Assembly: GCF_010672525.1 (NCBI RefSeq)
Contig: NZ_JAAHGH010000008.1
Span: forward strand, 61,410-125,409
DNA from: Okeania sp. SIO2B3
Lineage (GTDB): Bacteria > Cyanobacteriota > Cyanobacteriia > Cyanobacteriales > Microcoleaceae
DNA: 64,000 nucleotides
Direction of reading: 5' to 3'
Below the pieces are notes generated by a model. It saw only the letters and a list, made by a program, of their open reading frames with translations, ran no database searches and was not told where the DNA came from. Positions 45,113 to 54,100 of this stretch are shown here, in pieces (the first letter of the stretch is position 1; each line of letters opens with the position of its first letter). Position numbers and translations under genes: made by a program.

Positions 45113-45433
45113 AGGGAATAAGAAATAGGGAATAGGTATGGAGGGAAGAAAAGAATATATGAATCAGATAACTGCTATATCTTAACACCTCAATTCTCAC
45201 ATCTGATTCCTGATGGCTATGTAAGTATTTACTGCGGAATGCTGCGCAAATAGCTATTAGCTGTCAGCTCGAACGCAATAAAACTCTGCTCTTAAAACTA
45301 TGCTTTATAAACATCTTTCTTAAGATAAAACTTGACTAAACAGAGAAGTTATAAGTTATGTATTTGCTATTAAATCAGTTTTTTCCTTCTTCCTTCTTCC
45401 TTAGCTGATAGCTGATAGCTGACCGCTGAATGC

Positions 45434-46372
45434 TTACATTGCTATAGCAGTTTCTAAACGAGTCGCTAAATTGACTATATCATCTTTTCTAGCAATAACT
45501 TCTATCCATTCATTTGGCATATTTTCTATACCATAATAAATTCCTGCTAAACCTCCTGTTACGGCTCCAGTTGTATCTGTATCTTCTCCTAAATTTACTG
45601 CTTTGAGAACGGCTTCGGCAAAAGAATTTGTAGTTAATAAACACCATAAAGAAGCTTCCAATGTATCCAATACATAACCACCTGCATGAATTCTGGTTAC
45701 AGGTAGAGATTCAATTTCTCCATCCAATACTTTTCGGAAACGAGATATCTCTCCTGCATACTTTTCTTGTGAGTATATTTGTTTAATATTTTCAATTCCT
45801 TGTAAATATGCTTTCTTTACTTCTAAACCTTGTAATAAACAAATAGCTATACTGATATAAATACCGCAAGCCATTTGTGACCTTAAATGACCATGAGTTA
45901 TACAAGAACAATCATGAACTTGCTGAATTAACTCTGGAAATTCAACGTTTTTATAGTTATACACTAGGGGTAAAATTCTCATTAGCGAACCATTGCCATT
46001 ATTCCTATCTTCTTTACCTCCAGCTTCTATTGGTGAGACACCTTTTTTAATCCGAGAAATAGCTCCAGCAGTGGTACCTCCAATATCAAAAACTTTACCA
46101 TGAGGAGTCCAATAATCTTCATAACGCCACCGATAAAAAGAGCGAGCGATCGCTTCTAAATCAAATCCTTCACATAGACATTCAGCTAAACACAATGTCA
46201 TTGAACTATCATCTGACCAGGTACCCGGTGGTTGATTATGTGCGCCATAACCAATCATTTCTGTAACAGGTTTAATTGTTCTTTCGTTGCGACTGGAAAA
46301 TTCGACAGGTACGCCTAAAGCATCTCCAATACACACGCCCATTAAACCTGATAATACTTGGGAATTATTCAT
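45434..46372 (-). CDS. ADP-ribosylglycohydrolase family protein
   Basis: A 312-residue all-helical hydrolase that removes ADP-ribose from proteins or small molecules. GLMGVCIGDALGVPVEF, GTWSDDSSMTLCLAE (first metal site), FDIGGTTAGAI and NLGEDTDTTGAVTGGLAGIYYG (second metal site with the DTD acidic pair) are all present, so it should be active. It lies between nadD and pncB on the same strand, a context of NAD turnover. Its 3' end has been partly duplicated downstream (44787-45112). Confidence 0.92.
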   Translation of the reverse strand: MNNSQVLSGLMGVCIGDALGVPVEFSSRNERTIKPVTEMIGYGAHNQPPGTWSDDSSMTLCLAECLCEGFDLEAIARSFYRWRYEDYWTPHGKVFDIGGTTAGAISRIKKGVSPIEAGGKEDRNNGNGSLMRILPLVYNYKNVEFPELIQQVHDCSCITHGHLRSQMACGIYISIAICLLQGLEVKKAYLQGIENIKQIYSQEKYAGEISRFRKVLDGEIESLPVTRIHAGGYVLDTLEASLWCLLTTNSFAEAVLKAVNLGEDTDTTGAVTGGLAGIYYGIENMPNEWIEVIARKDDIVNLATRLETAIAM

Positions 46373-47083
46373 AGTTTTATATCAATTGAAGTTAAATTGT
46401 TTTACAGTGCTTTTCATTAGATATTAAAGAGGGAGTCGGGAGTCGGGAGTCGGGGAAATAATTGATAATTTATGGATAATAATTGATTTTATTTTTGATT
46501 TTTGGAGATATTTAGTAGTTAGTGATTATTTTTAATATCATGTTTGTTTAATTAGTAGTCGTAAAGTTCTTAGGTGGTAGGTATAAATTCAAGCTCGAAC
46601 ACTAGAAACGGAGTAGGAATTTGGTATATCGCTTCAATAGAACATTTTCCTCATTTTCTCTTAATATTTATTTTTTAAGTATTTTATATCATATCTGCAC
46701 TTTATTGTTTGTGTAAAACCAAGGGTGAATATCTACAGGAAATTTAAGTTTTTTCAAGCTTTTAAGCCTTCTTCCCTCTTCCTTCTTCCTTCTTCCTTAC
46801 TTTCGCTATACAATACCAATGCTACCGGACATGATATTAGCTTGAGTTTTTGGCGTTGGTGATTTGAGGTTATGATATTATGTCTGGATAAGAGCGGAAT
46901 AGAACTCCGTTCCACACTCCGTGTTTTCGATGCGGAATGCTGCCCTTGACCTGTCGCATAGCGTTAATGTGCGTTGTGCGCCAGCTAAAAAAAAACTTTC
47001 TCCTTCCACTACTCTTTACTTATTCTTTCTTTCCTCCTGACTCCTGACTCCTAAGTAGTTAAGATTAATGTTATACACGCGCT
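46373..47083. other. Repeat-filled gap between hydrolase and pncB
   Basis: No gene seen. Contents: three tandem GGGAGTC units (about 46432-46455), AT-rich sequence, a CTTCTTCC run near 46770-46800, an inverted-repeat element at 46825-46887, and a GC-richer tract (46890-46985) with GCGGAATGCTGC that looks like decayed mobile DNA. The tract ends in CTCCTGACTCCTGACTCCT just before pncB. Confidence 0.5.
46825..46887. repeat. 63-bp element with CCGGACATGATATTA inverted ends
   Basis: CCGGACATGATATTA (46825-46839) faces TATGATATTATGTCTGG (46871-46887), whose complement CCAGACATAATATCATA matches at 13 of 15 positions. A single related end, CCGGACATGATATTA, lies at about 33670-33684 before brnT. This suggests a family of small inverted-repeat elements. 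Confidence 0.55.
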
Positions 47084-48457
47084 TCAGCAACGCCGAGTTT
47101 TTTGCGTAAGTTCTTGTAAATTATCAGAAATTTTCATTGGTAACAAATTAGGATTTTCTAGACTACGAATTTCTGGAGGTAAACTAGCAACAGAAGCAGC
47201 GGTACGTTTAGCGATCGCTTCTAGATTTTCTGATTTTTGCACTATTTTTCCATTATGAACTACTTGTACCATTAATTTTATGAAAGAATCAGTCTGATGT
47301 TCTGTTTGATTCGATACATCTTCGTCCATTAATCCCAAATAATCCTGTTTCAATTGACCATTTTCCAGATATCTATATATTTGTTTTCGACCAGGATAAC
47401 TGACTTTCCCCGTAGAATTTTTCATCACCGGGATGCCATCTATTTCTACCAATTTATAAACTCCATTGACAGGAACACCAGTTACCAACTTAGTACCAAT
47501 ACCATACCCATCTATACAAGCATTCTCCCGCTGAAGTCTAGCTATTTCCCACTCATCTATATCTCCACTAGCAAAAATTGTCACTTCTGGTAGTAGCGAT
47601 CGTACCTCCTGAGATAATTGGCCTAAATTTCCTGAATCTAACCTTACCCCACTCACCTGCATATCACCTTGCTTAACTCGTTGTGCTAATAAGCGGGTAG
47701 CTGCCGATGTATCGTAAGTATCAATCAATAGGGGTGCTTCAGGAAAATATCGTTGAAAAGCATGAAAAGCATCCTCCTCCGTACCCTCAACAGCAGATAT
47801 TGCCATCACCAAAGCATGAGCCATTGTACCTACAGGTTTGCGACCTAATTTCAAAGCTGCCAAAACATTAGAAGTAGCATCCATCCCACCTGCTAAAGCA
47901 GCACGAGCCGCCCAAACACTAGCTTGGGGACTAAATGCGCGTCTAGTGCCAAATTCAAATAACTTTGCATCATTACCTGCAATATCCCGCATTCTAGCTG
48001 CTTTGGTGGCAATTAAAGTTTGGTAGTTGAGAGTATTCAATAGATATGTTTCCACTAACTGTCCTTGCCAAAGTGGAGCTTCTATCCGCAATAGAGGTTG
48101 GTTCGGAAATATGGCTGTTCCTTCTGGTACTGCCCATACATCTCCAGTAAATTTAGCTTCTGCCAAAACCGACCAAAATTTATCGGGCACATTGGCAAAT
48201 ATCCCAGTTGACTTTAAAGCCTTAATTTGTGCGGGGTTAAATCGAAATTTTTCTAAATAGTCTAATACTTGTGCTAAACCCATGGCAATGAGATAGCCAA
48301 AACCTACCGGGAGTCTTCGCACAAATACTTCAAAATTAGCTTGCCGTTGGTCTATTTCCTCCCCAATATAACAAGCTGCCATTGTTAGTTGGTAGAGGTC
48401 TGTTAACAAACTGTAATCTTCTGGTGAGAGAGAAAGTTCTCGGTCTTCTTGTGTCAT
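47084..48457 (-). CDS. pncB: Nicotinate phosphoribosyltransferase
   Basis: A 457-residue enzyme joining nicotinate and PRPP to nicotinate mononucleotide, the substrate of NadD. Motifs include LLTDLYQLTMAACY, FEVFVRRLPVGFGYLIAMGL, FGTRRAFSPQAS, MAHALVMA, YDTSAATRLLAQ and IDGYGIGTKLV, the family order. The end reads LTQKTRRC before TGA; in another frame the same DNA gives LRKKLGVAEARV to TAA 47071-47073, so a small indel may have altered the last ten residues. It belongs with nadD, the NrtR-like gene and the ADP-ribosylglycohydrolase on the same strand. Confidence 0.95.
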   Translation of the reverse strand: MTQEDRELSLSPEDYSLLTDLYQLTMAACYIGEEIDQRQANFEVFVRRLPVGFGYLIAMGLAQVLDYLEKFRFNPAQIKALKSTGIFANVPDKFWSVLAEAKFTGDVWAVPEGTAIFPNQPLLRIEAPLWQGQLVETYLLNTLNYQTLIATKAARMRDIAGNDAKLFEFGTRRAFSPQASVWAARAALAGGMDATSNVLAALKLGRKPVGTMAHALVMAISAVEGTEEDAFHAFQRYFPEAPLLIDTYDTSAATRLLAQRVKQGDMQVSGVRLDSGNLGQLSQEVRSLLPEVTIFASGDIDEWEIARLQRENACIDGYGIGTKLVTGVPVNGVYKLVEIDGIPVMKNSTGKVSYPGRKQIYRYLENGQLKQDYLGLMDEDVSNQTEHQTDSFIKLMVQVVHNGKIVQKSENLEAIAKRTAASVASLPPEIRSLENPNLLPMKISDNLQELTQKTRRC

Positions 48458-49150
48458 TGGACAACTTCCTAACTAAACTCTTGATTTTAAATAGCAGTCA
48501 GCAGTCAGCGGTCAGCGGTCAGCATGATTGACTGTTTTTTACGCCCTCGTCGGAGATTTCAACCCCGACTCAACCATCTGGCACATTAGTTGCCGGGGTA
48601 TAAACCCAAGGTCAAAAAGCTGTTAACGCAGTTCCTCTACAAGAGGCTAACTGTTTGCGGAGCATTCCGGTACGGAAAATGCTGATAGCTGATAGCTAGT
48701 TAATTATAGTAAAAATTACTATATCTGTCCAGGTGATTTTGATAATTGTCTGTAAAACTATTAGTAAATCTTCTACTTATTTCACTTCATAAAGTTATTT
48801 CTAGCCAGATAAGGCTGTATATCAAAATTTATTGGCGATAAATATAGTAACTTTAATTATAATCGGTAGCGCATTTAATATTTTTGGAGTCAAAATGTTA
48901 TACTACAGTTTAAGGATAACATGGGTAATTGTGTGAGTTTTTTTACCTAAGATAATACAAGTTTAAAGTAAATTATTCTAAAGATAATACCTAAATTATT
49001 TACATTTTATCTCGATCCCTGTCGGAAGTAGTTGCGAAATAATACAACCTTTAAACAAATGTTATAACGATCATCAAATCAGAGAAGAAGCAGCTAGAAT
49101 AAAAGTGTTGAGGAAATCAAAGTTTGATTGACAAAAAAGGGGTAACAATT
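48458..49150. other. Gap with short repeats upstream of a small gene
   Basis: No gene seen. Tandem CAGCAGT/CAGCGGT units at about 48496-48524, a CTGTTAACGCAGTTCCTC...GAGGCTAACTGTTTGCGGAGCATTCC repeat pair at about 48620-48675, then about 400 bp of AT-rich sequence that must include the promoter of the 49-residue gene at 49151. Confidence 0.45.
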
Positions 49151-49300
49151 ATGAGTATTTTCCAATCTATTGAAAAGGCTGTTGTTTACATATCAGAAGC
49201 AATTAGTCGCATTTTTGGTCCTAGCGATGATATGTATCCAATGACTGGTGTAAATCCTTTTGAAGGAGACCCTTATCACGGACCTAATTGGGCAGATTAA
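49151..49300 (+). CDS. 49-residue conserved-type cyanobacterial small protein
   Basis: MSIFQSIEKAVVYISEAISR is an amphipathic helix; it is followed by IFGPSDDMYPMTGVNPFEGD and PYHGPNWAD. AAAGGGGTAAC ends 8 bases before the ATG, a strong ribosome site, and the long AT-rich upstream region fits a single-gene unit. The composition and the Pro/Gly/Asp-rich tail look like a real small cyanobacterial protein; I cannot assign a function. Confidence 0.75.
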   Translation: MSIFQSIEKAVVYISEAISRIFGPSDDMYPMTGVNPFEGDPYHGPNWAD

Positions 49301-49974
49301 TACAAAAGGTTCAGTAAAATTTTTAGCTTAGTAGAAAAAAAATAAATTTTGTCAGAACTAATAATATCAAGTCACAACTAATTAACCATAATGTAGGGAC
49401 TTTGTATACAACATCCCTCAAGTTTCACCGGAAACAAAATTGATTATGGTTATTTAATGAGGCTTGATTTTATTAGTTTTAACTAGCTACTAGCTATCAG
49501 CTAGCCTCCTCCGGAGGAACTACGTTAACAGCTATCAGCCTAAAAATTTGCCCATATAATTAGGTATCTGTTTACGGAGCATTCCGTCAGGAAAAGCTTG
49601 GGTTTAAATCCCCAAATTCTATAATTTATGCAAAACTTCAACAATTAAGTAATTAGCAGAATTCAATAACATTTTGAGAAATTAGTTGAAGAAATATCTC
49701 AAATTTCCGCCAGTTCCAGTGTTTCTTCTGAAATTTACACCTACCACCGCGCTACCTAAGAATGTTTAAAGCCTCTCCTTTAAAGGAGAAACAAGCGGTC
49801 GTTTTGCTACGCAACATATAAAGCGCAGCTTCCCGTAGGGTGGGATGGATGGGTTTCCTAACCATATCCAATCGACCAAGAGAGAAAAAATTTTTCTTTG
49901 AGTCAATCCTCTTCTTTTCAAGGAGAGGTCATTGTTAATTATTAATTATTAATTATTAATTGTTGAACTATTCC
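49301..49974. other. Gap with several repeat families
   Basis: No gene. A GTAGGGACTTTGTATACAAC relative of the 28-bp palindrome (about 49393), a TAGCCTCCTCCGGAGGAACT repeat with GTTAACAGCT (about 49503-49534), a GTTTACGGAGCATTCCGTC repeat (about 49570), and the structured repeat copy 3 (49763-49930) followed by four ATTATTA units. Confidence 0.5.
49763..49930. repeat. Dispersed structured repeat, copy 3
   Basis: TTTAAAGCCTCTCCTTTAAA then GGAGAAACAAGCGGTCG up to 49801, a loop that includes CTTCCCGTAGGGTGGGATGG as in copy 1 and a TTGCTACGCAACATATAAAG unit, then CCATATCCAATCGACCAAGA (49862-49881), GAGAAAAAATTTTTC and CTTTTCAAGGAGAGG. The outer arms CCTCTCCTT and AAGGAGAGG are complementary and enclose the GGTCG/CGACC stem. 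An ATTATTA run flanks the right side. Confidence 0.75.
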
Positions 49975-50667
49975 CTACCTCCATAAAAATTGATTTAGCA
50001 CAAAGCATAGAGCAGCACTACCCAGTGGCACAGTTAAATTATCAATGCCAATTTTTGATAGAGTCTCCAAAGCAGTAGCACCTAACGCCACAGGAATAGC
50101 AACTACCCAGGTTTGCCAAATATTGCCTTGTACTGCCAAAAGAATCAAACTACAAATAGTATAACTAACCAAACACATAGTTAGGGAACCCTCCCAACTT
50201 TTCTTCATTCCCCAAACTTGATAAGGATGTTTGCCAAAATTTTGACCAATAACAGCAGCTAAACCATCGCCCCAAGCCATAATTAAAATACCCAGAGCGG
50301 CATATTGAGGTTGTTCGATCAACCAAAAGCAACCGATAAGAATGCCAATGCTAACTGCATAGAAAAATGTGCCTAAACTTTTGCGTCCCACACTATTAAC
50401 ACTAGGAAGAATGGGAAGTCGGTAGGAAATTAAAGCGATCGCTGCTGAAAGAATTCCAGCCATAATACCTATCCAGGCAGGAATTTGTAACCACCAAGCT
50501 AATAGAATTACATTACCTGTGCCAATATGAACTACTTTTCGTGATATTTCTGGGTCTACTTTGGCAAAGCGGTTAAGTACTTCAGCAAAAATTAAAATAA
50601 TTCCTAACCATGCTCCGACTAGAAAAACTTGGATAAAAATATTGGGAAATGTACTGATTATTGCCAC
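49975..50667 (-). CDS. Phytol kinase/dolichol kinase-like membrane protein
   Basis: A 230-residue membrane protein with about seven hydrophobic helices, of the CTP-dependent SEC59/VTE5 family. RKVVHIGTGNVILLAWWLQI, AWGDGLAAVIGQNFGKHPYQ and KKSWEGSLTMCLVSY are the conserved cytidylyltransferase-type motifs. Cyanobacterial homologues phosphorylate phytol, recycling it from chlorophyll to tocopherol and chlorophyll. The specific substrate is inferred from the family. It stands alone among repeats. Confidence 0.88.
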   Translation of the reverse strand: MAIISTFPNIFIQVFLVGAWLGIILIFAEVLNRFAKVDPEISRKVVHIGTGNVILLAWWLQIPAWIGIMAGILSAAIALISYRLPILPSVNSVGRKSLGTFFYAVSIGILIGCFWLIEQPQYAALGILIMAWGDGLAAVIGQNFGKHPYQVWGMKKSWEGSLTMCLVSYTICSLILLAVQGNIWQTWVVAIPVALGATALETLSKIGIDNLTVPLGSAALCFVLNQFLWR

Positions 50668-51131
50668 TATTAATTATATAAATTATTAACTTAATTCATC
50701 AGAAATAATATTACCAAATAATATCAGGACTTATGCAAAATATCGTAAACATTCAGCTATCAGCAATGTGAGTAGTAGACATCTCCTTAACGAAGTCAGA
50801 AGTCCCCAAGTCAGAAGGGGCGAATGGCCATTCGCCCGTACAGAAGTTAACCCACCCCTAACCCCTAACCCCTCCCCTCCTGGGAGGGGAAGTAGGGGAT
50901 GCGTGAGCAACTCTCCAAAAATATTGCGCCTTAAAAGGCGGGGTTGCGCGACCCATGTTATTTTGATAAAAGAGGGAACAGGAAACAGGGAGAAATAATT
51001 GACAATTTATGGATAATAATTGATTTTATTTTTAATTTCCACGCCTATTTCTAATCAATAATTACTTCTAAGAGCTGATAGCTGATAGCTGACTGCTGAC
51101 CGCTGTTTGCGCAGCATTCCGCAGGAAATGC
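50668..51131. other. Gap with palindromic repeats
   Basis: No gene. It holds a lone AGGACTTATGCA end like the 1691 and 31956 elements (about 50725), a perfect 20-bp palindrome at 50818-50837 (GGGCGAATGG half), CCCCTCCTGGGAGGGG at about 50874-50889 (also at about 345 and 56152), and a TGTTTGCGCAGCATTCCGCA repeat at 51104-51123. Confidence 0.55.
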
Positions 51132-54100
51132 TTACAAATGCAATATTTGATGATAGTTAAAATTATGAAGTAGTTTAGTTGCTTGGTAACTATCTACTGG
51201 CTTTGAAAATAAATATCCTTGTCCTTTTTCACATTTAAGCTGCTTTAGTTGTTGCATTTGCTCTTGAGTTTCTATTCCTTCTGCAACTATGTCTAAACCT
51301 AAATTATGAGCTAGTGCAGTAATGGCACTGACAATTTTTAATGACTGACCAGTAACATCCGAGTCTAATGGACTAACAAAAGAGCGATCAATTTTTAGAC
51401 TATTAATTGGGAATTGGTGTAGATAACTTAATGATGAATAACCTGTACCAAAGTCGTCAATTGATAATTTAATATTTCGATTTTTCAATTGATTCAATAC
51501 TGTGGTTGCTAAAATCACATTTTCCATAATCACTGTTTCGGTAATTTCAAGTTTCAAACAATTAGGTTTACAGTCTGTTGCTTGCAAAATTTCCTCAATT
51601 TCTTCTACTAAATTTGGTTGTGAAATTTGATTACTAGAAAGATTAACACTCATGGTCAAATTGTCGTTAGGAAATTCACAAGTAGAATTAAACGCAGGGC
51701 AATTAGTATAACATTTGCCATTGCCATTACCATTGCCATTGTTAACTTGGGATAAACAGTTAGATGTTGAGGATATTTCTTGAGTGTTATTAACTATAAA
51801 CTGACAATTGTTTTCTTGATGCTTATGCCCAAAGAACTCTTGCTGCCAAATAGTTAATTGATTACAAGCAGCTCGTAATACCCACATTCCTAGAGGAACA
51901 ATTAAACCAGTTTCTTCTGCCAGAGGAATAAACTGTCCTGGAGAAATCAAGCCTTTATTTGGATGATGCCAACGTATCAAAGCTTCAAAACCTGTAATTT
52001 TACCTGTAGATAAACAAATAATTGGCTGGTAATTTAAGACAAATTGAGAATTAGCTGGATCTTGTTTAATCATTTCTACAGCTCGTCGGAGGTCATTTTC
52101 TAGCTCCAGCAAGGATATAGCTTGGTCGTGCATGATCAAATCAAATACTTCATGTCTTGCTTTACCAGAAGCTTTAGCCCTATACATAGCAATGTCTGCA
52201 TCTCGTAGTAAGTCTTCTGGGTTGTTGTAGATAGGACAAATAGGGGGATGATTTTCATCGGTATGATTAGCAAAATTTCCACGACTGTGAACAATGCCAA
52301 TACTAGCTGTAGTAAAAATTTCATGTCCTTCAATATAAACAGGTTTGGCAAGTTTTTGATTAATTTTATGAGCTACTCTGGCAGCATAGCTAATGTCCGG
52401 TGGATATTCTAATAATATTGTGAATTCGTCTCCTCCTAATCTCGCCAGAGTGTCAGATGCTTTAATACAACTCTGGAGTATCTTGGCGATCGCTATTAAT
52501 AGTTGATCTCCTATATAATGTCCTAAGCTGTCGTTAATTACTTTAAACCGATCTAAATCTAGAAACAGAACAACAAACTCATAATCTAAATGTTGTCTAG
52601 ACCTACGCAGTGCTTGTTCTAATCTATCAAATAATAAGGTACGGTTTGGTAAACCTGTCAGTGCATCATGAAGGGCATCATGGAGCAGTTTTTGCTGTGC
52701 TTGTTTGCGTTGAGTGATATCTCTAATAATTATCTGCACTGCTGCATCGTCATAATAAGTATAGGGTATTCCAGTTATTTCGACATCTATAATTTCTCCA
52801 TTCAGGGTGATTAACTTTTCTTCTTCTAAATGTGTTTGTTGTCTTTGGTGCTGAACTTTTTGCAGTCTCTGTTTCTCTACTTCTATGTAGTCTGGGTGAA
52901 TAAATTTCCAGATCAATTGACCGATAATTTCTGTTGGAGATTTTGCTCCAAGTAAATGAGCGCCAGCAGTATTGATATAGACAATTTTTTCCATCCAAAC
53001 TACTGATATCGCTTCTGGTGAATATTCTACTAAACGACGGTAACGTTTTTCGCTTTCTCGGAGTAACACTTCAGCTTGCTGACGTTCCAACTCTATTTGA
53101 TGAGCTGTAATAAATTTGCCAATGCCTTGAGCCATTAATTCAATAATTTCTTCTTCGTAGTATTCAAATTCTTTTATTCTTGCTTGGGGAGATAAGAAAC
53201 ATAAAGTACCATAGATTTGATGATTTACAAATATTGGAGTACAAATATATACTTTTATTGGCATACTTTTTGCTTCTGAGGGTTCTAACTCATCAATAGA
53301 GATTGTTCTTTGTTCTTTAAGTACTCTATTACAGAAGGTATCGCATAAATTAAATTTTCTTCCTGGTACAAAATAATCCTGTTTTGATTGTACAGCTGTG
53401 ATCATATATAATTCCTCCTTTACTTCACCAATAACGCCAGTATCCGTGCCGAAAATTTCACAACCAGCTTGGAGATAATCAGCAAAGAGTTCTTCTATAT
53501 TATTGTAATTACAAGTAGCAATTCTATGTAGTTGCTTGAGACTAGAACTAAATTTTTCTAAAGCTTGGGACTTAATAAATAATTCTGCTTCCCAACGGAA
53601 TCTTTCCGTAACATCTGTTTGAATACCAATAAAATGTGTTAAATGCTGTTGAGAGTTGTAAACTGGTGCAACGAAGAGTTCATTCCAAAAATTTGTGCCA
53701 TCTTTCCGTGAATTTTGCAAAATCACATGACATTCTTGACCATGTAAAATCGCATTTCTTAACTTAGAAATTGCTAGCTGATTTGTTGATTTTCCCTGCA
53801 AAAATCGACAATTTTTTCCAATTAGTTCTTCAGTTTTATAACCTGTGATCCGTTGGAAACTAGGATTAACATAAATAATGGGATTATCTGGCTGAGTAGC
53901 ATCAGTGATCACGATGCCATTGTTACTACTATCAAGAGCCCGCTTCATCAGTTCCAAGTGTTCCTCATTCGCATGACGCTCAATGGCAGTTGCTAAAATA
54001 TTGGCGATCGCTTCGAGAAAGTATATTTCATCCTGGGTAAATTCTCGATGTTCACAACTATGAACCCCCAAAATACCCCAAGCTTTGTGAGTAGGATCGG

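Noticed and set aside
50768-50998. 76-codon plus-strand frame
   Set aside because: It is made of palindromic repeats (GGGCGAATGG, CCCCTCCTGG).
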